This document shows, piece by piece, positions 26,991 to 35,007 of a stretch of 64,000 nucleotides of DNA (the first letter of the stretch is position 1; every line of letters starts with the position of its first letter). The notes below the pieces were generated by a model, which saw only the letters and a list, made by a program, of their open reading frames with translations, searched no databases and was not told the DNA's origin. Made by a program: the position numbers and the translations under genes. The stretch comes from Aureibaculum luteum (lineage in GTDB: Bacteria; Bacteroidota; Bacteroidia; Flavobacteriales; Flavobacteriaceae). Location of the stretch: positions 372,001 to 436,000 of the forward strand of contig NZ_QRGD01000002.1 of the NCBI RefSeq assembly GCF_003449015.1. Direction: 5' to 3'.

Positions 26991-27872
26991 TTAAAAGTTT
27001 GCCTGAATAAAAGCTCTTAGCTTTACAGTAGTGTCTAATAAATTTGCACCTTCCCAACCGTGACCTTCACCACTATAAAGAGTGAATTCATTGGTCACTC
27101 CAAGTTCATCTAATTTGGCATGCATATCTATTCCTTGAGAAGAGGGAATTAAAGGATCTTCATCACCATAAAATAATAGTGTAGGTGGAGCATCTTCAGT
27201 AACCACATGGTAAGGACTATTAGCTATATAAAATTGTGAATTTTGTTCAAAACTTACTCCTGTAATTGTTTGTATTTGTAAGGCTAAAAACAAATAAGTA
27301 AGCTCCGTTGGGTTCACATAAGCGTTATCCGTAAAATTTGTTGGTCCTACAATACTACAAACCATTTCAACATCTTTATTTGTATCATATGAATAACTAT
27401 AAAGCATTCCTAAATGTGCACCGGCACTTGTACCAATAAAAGCATAATTATTAGCTATTTGATATTCATCCTTTTTTGCTTTTAATTGTGCTATTACGGC
27501 TTTAATATCATCAATTTGCATTGGAAACGGGCTATTACCTTGAGATGCCAAACGATAATTTATATTAACAATAGCATAATTTGGTGATTCTTGTTGTAAT
27601 TCAGGTATAAAATCTTTCATATCCTTTTTGTCACCTTCAACCCAACCGCCTCCATGCACTAAAATAAATACTTTTGTTGCTTGTGTTGTTCTCCCTTTTG
27701 GAAGATAAATGTCGTATTTTTGCTCTTCATGATCACCATAAGAAACATCTATTATTTCAGACTTTTCTAATTCAATTTCGGCATTAGGAGTGTCATCAGT
27801 ACAAGAAATAAATAAAAGTAATAGTGCAGAAATGGAAAATGTTATTATTATTTTATTAATTTTATACTGCAT
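26991..27872 (-). CDS. Alpha/beta-hydrolase lipoprotein (esterase/lipase-like)
   Basis: A 293-residue protein with a lipoprotein signal (ISALLLLFISC, lipid-modified cysteine at about residue 24) that anchors it in the envelope. The hydrolase fold follows: oxyanion block ILVHGGGWVEGDKKD, nucleophile elbow FIGTSAGAHLGMLY (Ser), the acid in FYGDEDPLIPSSQG and the histidine in SGEGHGWEG, so the triad is complete. It is of the BD-FAE/carboxylesterase group. The substrate is not known. It diverges from the threonylcarbamoyl-AMP synthase gene 20 bases away. Confidence 0.85.
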   Translation of the reverse strand: MQYKINKIIITFSISALLLLFISCTDDTPNAEIELEKSEIIDVSYGDHEEQKYDIYLPKGRTTQATKVFILVHGGGWVEGDKKDMKDFIPELQQESPNYAIVNINYRLASQGNSPFPMQIDDIKAVIAQLKAKKDEYQIANNYAFIGTSAGAHLGMLYSYSYDTNKDVEMVCSIVGPTNFTDNAYVNPTELTYLFLALQIQTITGVSFEQNSQFYIANSPYHVVTEDAPPTLLFYGDEDPLIPSSQGIDMHAKLDELGVTNEFTLYSGEGHGWEGANLLDTTVKLRAFIQANF

Positions 27873-27892
27873 AATTGTAGTTTTATTTTAAA

Positions 27893-28513
27893 ATGGCTCA
27901 ATTCATAAAAATATACAACGAAAACCCAAACCCTAAGGAAATCAGCAAGGTAGTTGAAGTTCTTAGAAAAGGAGGTTTAATTATTTACCCTACAGATACC
28001 ATTTACGGCTTAGGATGTGATATTACTAACGCCAAAGCAATGAGTAAAATTGCACGCATAAAAGGGATTAAATTAGAGAAAGCGAACCTTTCATTTATTT
28101 GTAACGATTTAAGTCATTTGTCTGATTACGTAAAACAGATTAATACACCAACTTATAAAATTTTAAAAAGGGCATTACCTGGTCCTTATACGTTTGTATT
28201 ACCAGGTAATAATAATTTACCAAAAGCTTTTAAGAATAAAAAAACGGTGGGTATTAGAGTTCCAGATAATAATATAATCCGTGAAATAGTTAAGGAATTA
28301 GGTAATCCAATTGTTTCAACATCTATTCGTGATGATGATGATGTTATTGAATATACTACTGACCCTGAATTAATTTTTGAGAAATGGCAGAAATTAGTAG
28401 ATATTGTTATTGATGGAGGCTATGGTGATAACCAACCATCAACTGTCATCGATTTATCTGAAGATGAAATAGAAGTAATTAGAGAGGGTAAAGGAAGTTT
28501 AGATATTTTATAA
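27893..28513 (+). CDS. Threonylcarbamoyl-AMP synthase (Sua5/YciO/YrdC family)
   Basis: The 206-residue protein carries the YrdC domain that makes threonylcarbamoyl-AMP for the universal tRNA modification t6A37. Blocks include GGLIIYPTDTIYGLGCDI (substrate and ATP pocket, about 26-43), KGIKLEKANLSFICNDLS, LPGPYTFVLPG and VGIRVPDNNI. It has the plain YrdC/YwlC length without the Sua5 C-terminal domain; a YciO-type paralogue cannot be excluded. Its stop overlaps the end of the convergent gene at 28508 by six bases. Confidence 0.88.
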   Translation: MAQFIKIYNENPNPKEISKVVEVLRKGGLIIYPTDTIYGLGCDITNAKAMSKIARIKGIKLEKANLSFICNDLSHLSDYVKQINTPTYKILKRALPGPYTFVLPGNNNLPKAFKNKKTVGIRVPDNNIIREIVKELGNPIVSTSIRDDDDVIEYTTDPELIFEKWQKLVDIVIDGGYGDNQPSTVIDLSEDEIEVIREGKGSLDIL

Positions 28514-29146
28514 AGCAACATCATTACTAACCAATTCCTTATAATTTCTATTTAGTTTCTTCAATAAAAAGCCATATATCAACTGATAAAACAACCAAAA
28601 TAGTACTACCATAACTAAGGTGATAATTACAGATAATACCCATACAACAAGCATGTTGGTGTCTTGAGGTAATTGTTCTAGAAAATTTTCAGAATGAAAA
28701 ATTTTATAAAATAGAATGGATGAAATTACAGGTATTAATGCTAAATTAAACCATATATAATACTTCACAATTTTTCTAGTTTTTAAAATGTTTTGCAACA
28801 ATAACTTTGAACTTACGTTGGTAGCAATGGTTTTATAATTCTTGTAAAACAAGTAGATAAAGTATATGATTACTACATAATAAAAAACATAAAAAGATTT
28901 TATATAATAGGATTTCATAAAAGTAGATAAACCCAAATTTTCCAATTCTTCTGCCGAACCCATTTTTCCCGTAAATAATGATATAAGTATCGGAACTACC
29001 AGTTCTAAAACACTAATTATAAAAATCCACTTTACAATGGAAGATGATTTTTTATGAATAATTTTGGATAGTGCGTCTTTAGATAATCTAGGGTTGACAC
29101 TATCTTGCCTTTTCCAATCTTTTTTTAATAAATCTAGTTGATCCAT
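28508..29146 (-). CDS. Membrane protein paired with an ECF sigma factor
   Basis: A 212-residue protein with a short cytoplasmic N-terminus (about 37 residues, LDLLKKDWKRQDSVNPRLS) and about four membrane helices. It starts two bases after the stop of the ECF sigma gene, so the two are co-transcribed. The position is that of an anti-sigma factor and the N-terminal segment is about the right size for a small sigma-binding region, but it has no recognisable zinc motif or FecR/ZAS domain. Anti-sigma function is therefore an inference from position. I do not recognise the family beyond flavobacterial hypotheticals. Confidence 0.72.
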   Translation of the reverse strand: MDQLDLLKKDWKRQDSVNPRLSKDALSKIIHKKSSSIVKWIFIISVLELVVPILISLFTGKMGSAEELENLGLSTFMKSYYIKSFYVFYYVVIIYFIYLFYKNYKTIATNVSSKLLLQNILKTRKIVKYYIWFNLALIPVISSILFYKIFHSENFLEQLPQDTNMLVVWVLSVIITLVMVVLFWLFYQLIYGFLLKKLNRNYKELVSNDVAL

Positions 29147-29148
29147 AT

Positions 29149-29643
29149 TTACGGATTAAGTATGTTTTTTAATTTAGTTTTTACTCTATTCATTTTTACT
29201 CTAGCATTTACTTCACTAATTCCCATCATTTCAGAAATTTCTTTATAATTCTTTTCTTCTAAGTAAAGTAGTACTAAAGCTTTATCAATATCAGATAATT
29301 GATAAATAGCTTTGTATAATAATTTTAATTGCTCTTCTTCGGTATCATCATAATCAACAGACTCAATTTTGTGTAAAACAGAATCAAAATCTTGTGTTTT
29401 AATTGAGCGTTTCGATTTTCTATATATGGTTATAGCCGTATTTAATCCAACTCTATACATCCAAGTACTAAACTTAGAATCTCCTCTAAATTTGGGATAG
29501 GCCTTCCATAACTGAATACTGATTTCTTGAAACAAATCATTATGAGCATCTTTATTATTGGTATATATCCTACATACCTTATGCACTATATTTTGATTTT
29601 CTTCTAAATCTGAAATAAATTTTAGCTCTAATTCTTTGTTCAC
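29149..29643 (-). CDS. ECF-type RNA polymerase sigma factor
   Basis: A 164-residue sigma-70 family protein with region 2 (HNDLFQEISIQLWKAYPKF and RGDSKFSTWMYRVGLNTAI, the -10 recognition part) and region 4 (AIYQLSDIDKALVLLYLEEK, NYKEISEMMGISEVNARVKMNR, the -35 helix-turn-helix). The gene diverges from the CarH-like regulator. On its own strand the upstream region holds TGTAACAAAACG followed at a sigma-like distance by TACTAATACC, which may be an autoregulated ECF promoter (low certainty). Target genes are unknown. Confidence 0.9.
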   Translation of the reverse strand: MNKELELKFISDLEENQNIVHKVCRIYTNNKDAHNDLFQEISIQLWKAYPKFRGDSKFSTWMYRVGLNTAITIYRKSKRSIKTQDFDSVLHKIESVDYDDTEEEQLKLLYKAIYQLSDIDKALVLLYLEEKNYKEISEMMGISEVNARVKMNRVKTKLKNILNP

Positions 29644-29720
29644 TGGTGGTTAATTTCAAGGTATTAGTAGTACAAAATAACGTTTTGTTACAAGATTCTT
29701 TATTAATAAATAAAAAAACG

Positions 29721-29757
29721 TACATTTGTTTCACAATAACCTAATTATGTTAAACAA
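29721..29757 (+). promoter_or_regulatory. Promoter and operator O1 of the CarH-like regulator gene
   Basis: The -7 element TACATTTG (29721-29728) overlaps the left half site TTGTTTCA (29726-29733); the right half site TTAAACAA is at 29750-29757, just over the start codon. The half sites are 24 bp apart, as at O2-O5, which points to autoregulation. Confidence 0.75.
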
Positions 29758-30649
29758 TATTAAAACTAAATTTTCTATTAAGGACTTAGAAAATTTCACA
29801 GGAATTAAACCCCATACCATTAGAATTTGGGAAAAAAGATATAATCTACTTGAGCCTTCTAGAACAGATACCAATATAAGATACTATGATGGCGATAATT
29901 TTGTGAAATTATTAAACATCAATTTATTATATAATAATGGTTTTAAAATTTCTAAAATTGCTGATTTCTCGGATGATGTATTGCTCTTGAAAGTTAAAGA
30001 ATTGACTACTGATAAGGCGTTGGAAGACGGAGTTATAAATGAATTTAAGATTGCAATGCTCAATTTTGATGCCGTTTCATTTAATGAAGCTTACAATAAA
30101 TTATTAGCATATAAATCTTTTCGAGAAATATTTTTAGAAGTATTTATTCCTTTGTTAATTCAAATAGGATTTTTATGGCAGCATAAATCTATAAAACCAG
30201 TACATGAACATTTTGTTTCAAATTTGATTATGCAAAAAATACAGTCAAATATTGAACGAAGTCAGGTAACAAGTTTTAAAGAAAATGAAAAGACGTATGT
30301 ATTATTTTTACCCATGAAAGAAATACATGAATTAGGACTTTTGTATTTGCATTACGAATTGATTTTACGTGGTTATCATTCAATTTACTTAGGTCAAAAT
30401 ATTGCTATTGATGCAGTACAAGACATAAAACCTTTATATAATAATGTTCAGTTTATTTCCTATTTTACAGTTGAACCTAATGAAAATAATATTGGACAAT
30501 ATTTAGAAGACATCAATGAGAAGTTGCTGAAAGGAACAGATAATAATTTTTGGTTTTTAGGAAGGAAATCTTCACAATATGAAAATTCAAAATCTTACTC
30601 ACAAATTGAGGCCATTGGTTCACTCGTGCAAGCCTTAGATAAAATATAA
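29747..30649 (+). CDS. MerR-family regulator with cobalamin-binding domain (CarH/LitR-like photoreceptor)
   Basis: CarH proteins repress carotenoid genes as adenosyl-B12-bound tetramers and let go in light. This 300-residue protein has a MerR winged helix (FSIKDLENFTGIKPHTIRIW through TNIRYYDGDNF, about 8-70), a helical bundle with the W-x9-EH motif (Trp144, Glu154, His155) and a Rossmann domain with E-x-H-x-x-G (Glu192, His194, Gly197), the His being the lower axial ligand of cobalt in CarH. An upstream frame begins at TTG 29726, but this lies in the -7 element, so I start at ATG 29747. It heads the crt cluster and has operator O1 in its own promoter. Whether B12 is really bound is not proven. 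Confidence 0.85.
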   Translation: MLNNIKTKFSIKDLENFTGIKPHTIRIWEKRYNLLEPSRTDTNIRYYDGDNFVKLLNINLLYNNGFKISKIADFSDDVLLLKVKELTTDKALEDGVINEFKIAMLNFDAVSFNEAYNKLLAYKSFREIFLEVFIPLLIQIGFLWQHKSIKPVHEHFVSNLIMQKIQSNIERSQVTSFKENEKTYVLFLPMKEIHELGLLYLHYELILRGYHSIYLGQNIAIDAVQDIKPLYNNVQFISYFTVEPNENNIGQYLEDINEKLLKGTDNNFWFLGRKSSQYENSKSYSQIEAIGSLVQALDKI

Positions 30650-30665
30650 ATAATATAATTTTGTT

Positions 30666-30697
30666 TTGTTTAATAAAATTGTATATTTGTTAAACAA
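30666..30697 (+). promoter_or_regulatory. Operator O2 and promoter of the crt operon
   Basis: TTGTTTAA (30666-30673), 16 bases, TTAAACAA (30690-30697): a perfect inverted repeat. The -7 element TATATTTG (30682-30689) fills the spacer. The ATG of crtI is at 30699, so the leader is only a few bases long and repressor bound here would block RNA polymerase. Confidence 0.82.
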
Positions 30698-30698
30698 T

Positions 30699-32183
30699 AT
30701 GAAAAACAAAATTATTATTATTGGATCAGGCTTTTCTTCATTAGCGGCCTCTTGTTATCTAGCTAAGGCGGGCTATTCCGTTACTATTTTAGAGAAAAAT
30801 GAAATGGTTGGGGGTAGAGCGAGAGTGTTCGAAAAAGACGGTTTTAAATTTGATATGGGACCCTCTTGGTATTGGATGCCAGACGTTTTTGAAAGTTTTT
30901 TCGCTGATTTTGAGCATAAAGTGTCAGATTATTATGATTTGAGTAAATTAAGTCCTGCTTATCAGGTCTACTTCAATACATCAGATAGTATAAAAATATC
31001 AGATAATTTAAATGATATTAAAAAGACTTTTGATGAAATTGAACCAGGAAGTTCTAAATATCTTCAAGATTTTATAGATTCTGCTAAATTTAATTATGAA
31101 GTAGCCATAAAGGATTTGGTTTATCAACCAGGGGTTTCTATTGCTGAACTAATAACTCCAGTTACTATAAAAAGAGTCAATCAGTTTTTTACAAGTATTA
31201 GAAAAAAGGTTAGAAAAAAAATAAAGAACCAAAAGTTGATACAAATATTGGAGTTTCCAGTACTATTTTTAGGGGCTAAGCCTAGTAATACACCTTCTTT
31301 TTATAATTTCATGAATTATGCCGATTTTGGTTTAGGAACCTGGCATCCAAAGGGTGGTATGCATGAAGTTATTAAAGCTATGACAAATCTTGCAACCAGT
31401 TTAGGCGTAGAGATAAGAAAAAATAGCAATGTTTCAAAAATTGTAGTTGAAGATGGTAAAACAATAGGAGTCCAAGTAGATAATTTGCTTTTAAAAGCAG
31501 ATGTTGTTTTAAGTGGGGCAGATTATAATCATACAGAAACGTTGTTAGATAAACCATACCGTCAGTATTCTGAAAAGTATTGGGATAAAAAAGTATTAGC
31601 CCCATCTTCTTTATTATTTTATGTAGGTTTTGATAAAAAAATAAAAGAAGTATGTCATCACACCTTATTTTTTGATTCTGATTTTGATAAACATGCAGTT
31701 GAAATTTATGACAAACCTTCTTGGCCAGAAAAACCGTTATTCTATGCCAATTTTCCAAGTTTAACAGACCCTTCATTTGCACCAGAAAATAAAGAAGCAG
31801 GCTTCTTTTTGATTCCAATAGCTCCTGGTATTGAAGATACTCCAGAAATTCGTGAAAAATATTTCAATCATATTATGGATAGGTTTGAAAAATTAACCAA
31901 TCAAAGTGTAAAAGAACATATTCTATTTAAAAAATCGTACTGCATAAAAGAGTTTAAAGAAGATTATAATTCTTATAAAGGGAATGCTTACGGTTTGGCA
32001 AATACGCTTACTCAAACAGCTTTTTTAAGACCGAAACTAAAAAGTAAAAAAGTAAGTAATTTATTTTTTACAGGGCAATTAACCGTTCCTGGACCTGGTG
32101 TTCCACCAGCATTAATATCAGGTAAAATAGTATCAAGTTTAATACAAAAACATTACCCTTTAGTTGACCACCTAAAACAATAA
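30699..32183 (+). CDS. crtI: Phytoene desaturase/isomerase
   Basis: CrtI converts colourless phytoene to lycopene with FAD. The 494-residue protein opens with the dinucleotide-binding motif IIIIGSGFSSLAASCYLAKAG and LEKNEMVGGRARVFEKDG, contains FDMGPSWYWMPDVFE and the middle WHPKGGMHEVIKAM block, and ends with the carotenoid-desaturase signature NLFFTGQLTVPGPGVPPALISG. An upstream start at 30666 is inside the operator; the ATG at 30699 is right. It is the first gene of crtI-crtB-crtZ-lycopene cyclase, with gaps of 4, 0 and 0 bases. Confidence 0.95.
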   Translation: MKNKIIIIGSGFSSLAASCYLAKAGYSVTILEKNEMVGGRARVFEKDGFKFDMGPSWYWMPDVFESFFADFEHKVSDYYDLSKLSPAYQVYFNTSDSIKISDNLNDIKKTFDEIEPGSSKYLQDFIDSAKFNYEVAIKDLVYQPGVSIAELITPVTIKRVNQFFTSIRKKVRKKIKNQKLIQILEFPVLFLGAKPSNTPSFYNFMNYADFGLGTWHPKGGMHEVIKAMTNLATSLGVEIRKNSNVSKIVVEDGKTIGVQVDNLLLKADVVLSGADYNHTETLLDKPYRQYSEKYWDKKVLAPSSLLFYVGFDKKIKEVCHHTLFFDSDFDKHAVEIYDKPSWPEKPLFYANFPSLTDPSFAPENKEAGFFLIPIAPGIEDTPEIREKYFNHIMDRFEKLTNQSVKEHILFKKSYCIKEFKEDYNSYKGNAYGLANTLTQTAFLRPKLKSKKVSNLFFTGQLTVPGPGVPPALISGKIVSSLIQKHYPLVDHLKQ

Positions 32184-32187
32184 GCTT

Positions 32188-33024
32188 ATGGATAATTTAT
32201 TTAATACCGTTTCAGTAGGGTGTAGCAAATTAGTTACAAAATCTTACAGTACATCATTTACATTGGCGGTAAAAATGCTAGCACCCTCAATAAGAGATGC
32301 GATTTATAGCATTTATGGTTTTGTGCGTTTTGCAGATGAAATTGTAGATACATTTCATGAGTATAATAAAGCAAATTTACTGGAAGAATTTGAACAAGAT
32401 TATTATAAAGCATACCATGAAGGTATTAGTTTAAATCCCATTTTAAATGCTTTTCAACTCACCGTAAAAAAATATAATATTGATGATGATTTGGTGCAAT
32501 CCTTTTTAAAAAGTATGCGACTGGATTTAACCAAGCATAATTACGATAAAAATGAATATGAAGATTATATTTATGGTTCGGCAGATGTTGTAGGGCTTAT
32601 GTGCTTAAAAGTTTTTGTAAAGGGAGACTTAAACAAATTTAATGAACTAAAAAAATCGGCAATGCGATTGGGTTCAGCATTTCAAAAGGTTAATTTTTTA
32701 AGAGATTTGAAGGATGATATAGAAGTTCTAGATAGATCTTATTTTCCTAATATTGATATTCACAATTTAGATAATATTTCGAAATTGGAAATAATAGCAG
32801 AAATAGAGGAGGATTTTAAAATCGCATATCAAGGTATAAAAAACCTCCCCAATGAAGCTAAATTTGGTGTTTACACATCTTATATTTATTATAAATGTTT
32901 ATTAAATAAATTAAAAAGAACCCCAAGTAAAAAAATAATGAATACTAGAATACGAGTTTCTAATCCTCGTAAGGTTAGCTTATTAGCACAATCTTTTGTA
33001 ACTTACAAATTGAATTTAATGTAA
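32188..33024 (+). CDS. crtB: Phytoene synthase
   Basis: CrtB condenses two geranylgeranyl diphosphates to phytoene. The 278-residue protein has the two Mg-binding aspartate motifs (YGFVRFADEIVDTF near residue 50 and NFLRDLKDDIEVLDR near 175) and the SKSYSTSFTLAV-type N-terminal block. Its length is a little shorter than proteobacterial CrtB, normal for Bacteroidota. CrtZ starts right at its stop. GGPP synthase (crtE) is not in the window and must be supplied from elsewhere. Confidence 0.94.
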   Translation: MDNLFNTVSVGCSKLVTKSYSTSFTLAVKMLAPSIRDAIYSIYGFVRFADEIVDTFHEYNKANLLEEFEQDYYKAYHEGISLNPILNAFQLTVKKYNIDDDLVQSFLKSMRLDLTKHNYDKNEYEDYIYGSADVVGLMCLKVFVKGDLNKFNELKKSAMRLGSAFQKVNFLRDLKDDIEVLDRSYFPNIDIHNLDNISKLEIIAEIEEDFKIAYQGIKNLPNEAKFGVYTSYIYYKCLLNKLKRTPSKKIMNTRIRVSNPRKVSLLAQSFVTYKLNLM

Positions 33025-33474
33025 ATGATAGTTTTAAAATTCATATTAATAACACTGGTTACTTTTCTATGTATGGAAGCGGTAACATGGATAACGCATA
33101 AGTTTGTCATGCACGGTTTTATGTGGTATTTTCATGCAGATCATCATCAACCTAAATATGAAAACACTTTTGAAAGAAATGATATTTTCTTTGTCATATT
33201 TGCCATACCTAGTATTTTGCTTTTTTATTTTGGGGTTGATGGTGGTGTAAATTATTTATTTTTTATTGGTCTGGGGGTACTATTATATGGTATCTCTTAT
33301 TTTCTAGTACATGATGTACTCATTCATCAAAGGTTTAAATGGTTTAAGAAAACCAAAATTAAATATTTAATAGGACTGAGAAAAGCCCATAAAGTACATC
33401 ATAAACATCTTGGAAAACAAGAAGGAGAATGTTTTGGTATGTTGCTTGTTCCATTTAAATATTTTAAGATATAA
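33025..33474 (+). CDS. crtZ: Beta-carotene hydroxylase
   Basis: CrtZ is a di-iron membrane hydroxylase that adds 3-hydroxyl groups to beta-carotene, giving zeaxanthin. The 149-residue protein has four hydrophobic stretches and the expected histidine clusters HKFVMH, HADHH, HDVLIHQRF and HKVHHKH. It begins with no gap after crtB and ends with no gap before the cyclase gene. Together the cluster predicts a yellow zeaxanthin-type pigment. Confidence 0.92.
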   Translation: MIVLKFILITLVTFLCMEAVTWITHKFVMHGFMWYFHADHHQPKYENTFERNDIFFVIFAIPSILLFYFGVDGGVNYLFFIGLGVLLYGISYFLVHDVLIHQRFKWFKKTKIKYLIGLRKAHKVHHKHLGKQEGECFGMLLVPFKYFKI

Positions 33475-34158
33475 ATGTCACTTTACCTACTTTTAAATTT
33501 AGCGTCTTTTAGCATTCCATTTTTATATAGTTTTGAAAAACGAATGCATTTTATTCAATGGTGGAAAGAAGTCTTTTTATCCATTGTAATTGTGGCTACA
33601 TTTTTTATCATTTGGGATATCATCTTTACCATGAATGGTGTTTGGGGATTTAATGAGGATTATTTGATTGGTATTAATGTATTTAGTTTACCAATTGAAG
33701 AATGGCTTTTTTTTATTTGTATTCCGTACGCTAGTTTATTTATCCATTATGCATTCAAACATTTCTTTCCAACTATATCTATACCCAAAAGAATTTCTAA
33801 TTTTATAACCATTAGCTTGATAATGGTGTTATTAATTGTAGCATTATTGAATTTTAATAAGGCCTATACATTTTATAATTATATATTTTTAAGTGCCTTA
33901 TTAATTTATAGTTATCTTACTAAGAATAAAGAATTACCAATATTTTATATAACTTTTTTAATTATTCTAATTCCATTTGTAATTGTAAACGGAATACTTA
34001 CTGGAACTTTTATAGATGAACCTGTAGTGTGGTATAACAATAGTGAAAATTTAGGAATTAGATTAGGTACCATTCCCATTGAAGATGCGGGGTATGCTTT
34101 TACAATGCTTTTTGGTAGTATTGTGTTGATCGAATTGTTCAAGAAGAAACGATTATAA
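33475..34158 (+). CDS. Lycopene beta-cyclase, membrane type (fused CrtYc-CrtYd)
   Basis: A 227-residue protein with about six or seven membrane helices in two similar halves. The motifs DIIFTMNGVWGFNEDYLIGI with PIEEWLFFICIPYA in the first half and a matching FIDEPVVWYNNSENLG with IPIEDAGYAFTML in the second half are characteristic of the heterodimer-derived lycopene cyclases of actinobacteria and Bacteroidota, here as a fusion. It cyclises both ends of lycopene to beta-carotene, the substrate of CrtZ. It ends the operon and is followed by a bidirectional terminator shared with the convergent fasciclin gene. Confidence 0.9.
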   Translation: MSLYLLLNLASFSIPFLYSFEKRMHFIQWWKEVFLSIVIVATFFIIWDIIFTMNGVWGFNEDYLIGINVFSLPIEEWLFFICIPYASLFIHYAFKHFFPTISIPKRISNFITISLIMVLLIVALLNFNKAYTFYNYIFLSALLIYSYLTKNKELPIFYITFLIILIPFVIVNGILTGTFIDEPVVWYNNSENLGIRLGTIPIEDAGYAFTMLFGSIVLIELFKKKRL

Positions 34159-34165
34159 TAAAATA

Positions 34166-34201
34166 AAATCGCCACCAGCGTTTTAAGGCTGATGACGATT
34201 T
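34166..34201. terminator. Bidirectional terminator between the crt operon and the fasciclin gene
   Basis: AAATCGCCACCAGC and GCTGATGACGATTT form a 14-position stem with two mismatches around an eight-base loop. Confidence 0.7.
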
Positions 34202-34223
34202 CGCTATCAAAAAAACCAACCTA

Positions 34224-34817
34224 TTATTTAGGCATAACTACTGAATCTATTGCATGTATAACGCCATTTGACGCAGCAACATCAGTCATAATAATAGAGG
34301 AAACATTTCCACCTTCGTCAGTTAAGATAACATTATCACCACTCATAGAGGCGATAAGATTACCACCTTGCACTGTAGGTATAGAAAAAGTACCATCATT
34401 ATCATTAATGGCTTTTACAACATCTGCAGCCATAAATTTACCTGCAACCACGTGATACGTTAAAAGAGATGTTAAAGCATCTTTACTTTCAGGTTTTAAT
34501 AGACCTGCAACAGTACCTTCAGGTAATTTATCAAAAGCAGCATTAACGGGTGCAAAAACTGTAAATGGCCCATCGCCATTTAGTGTTTCAACTAAATCGG
34601 CAGCTTTAACCGCTGCTACTAAAGTTGAAAAGTCTTCGTTAGCAGCTGCAACGCCAACAATAGTCGGAGTTTTTTTAATGGCTTCTTTTTCTGTAACATT
34701 TTCAGATGTTACTTCTTTTGTTTCATTTTGCACATTTTCTTTTTTAGTCTCCGCACAGGCAGTGCTAAAAATAAATCCGGTCATGGCAAAAGCAATCATT
34801 AAATTTCTAGTTCTCAT
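34224..34817 (-). CDS. Fasciclin-domain lipoprotein
   Basis: A 197-residue surface lipoprotein. I start at the ATG at 34817 (MRTRNLMIAFAMTGF) with lipobox FSTAC; an ATG 16 codons upstream would add a stretch before the signal peptide. A glutamate-rich linker is followed by one FAS1 domain with H1 block FTVFAPVNAAFDKLP and the YH block LLTYHVVAGKFMAADV. FAS1 proteins mediate adhesion or bind lipids and carotenoid-like ligands in some species. Its promoter region holds two copies (O3, O4) of the operator shared with the crt genes, so it is predicted to be co-regulated with pigment synthesis. Confidence 0.9.
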   Translation of the reverse strand: MRTRNLMIAFAMTGFIFSTACAETKKENVQNETKEVTSENVTEKEAIKKTPTIVGVAAANEDFSTLVAAVKAADLVETLNGDGPFTVFAPVNAAFDKLPEGTVAGLLKPESKDALTSLLTYHVVAGKFMAADVVKAINDNDGTFSIPTVQGGNLIASMSGDNVILTDEGGNVSSIIMTDVAASNGVIHAIDSVVMPK

Positions 34818-34824
34818 AATATTA

Positions 34825-34856
34825 TTGTTTAAGTTTAAGAAAAGATAATTAAACAA
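34825..34856 (-). promoter_or_regulatory. Operator O3 (before the fasciclin gene)
   Basis: Perfect inverted repeat TTGTTTAA (34825-34832), 16 bases, TTAAACAA (34849-34856). On the minus strand the -7-like element TATCTTTT (34847 down to 34840) lies between the arms. Confidence 0.78.
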
Positions 34857-34876
34857 AAAATACAATTTAATATATT

Positions 34877-34908
34877 ATGTTTAAAGTTATGTTAAAAAAC
34901 TTAAACAC
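34877..34908. promoter_or_regulatory. Operator O4 (between the fasciclin and SDR/DUF2867 genes)
   Basis: ATGTTTAA (34877-34884), 16 bases, TTAAACAC (34901-34908). -7-like elements overlap it on both strands (TATGTTTA at 34876-34883 on plus; TAACTTTA from 34889 to 34882 on minus). It lies 52 bp from O3, about five helical turns. Confidence 0.75.
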
Positions 34909-35007
34909 AATACTAATAATGTTGTATCTTGCTCTTAATATATAATAGGTGTAAGATTAATCAGATGAGCACTATCGTAAATTTTTAAATAGTTTTAAAA
35001 TAATAAT

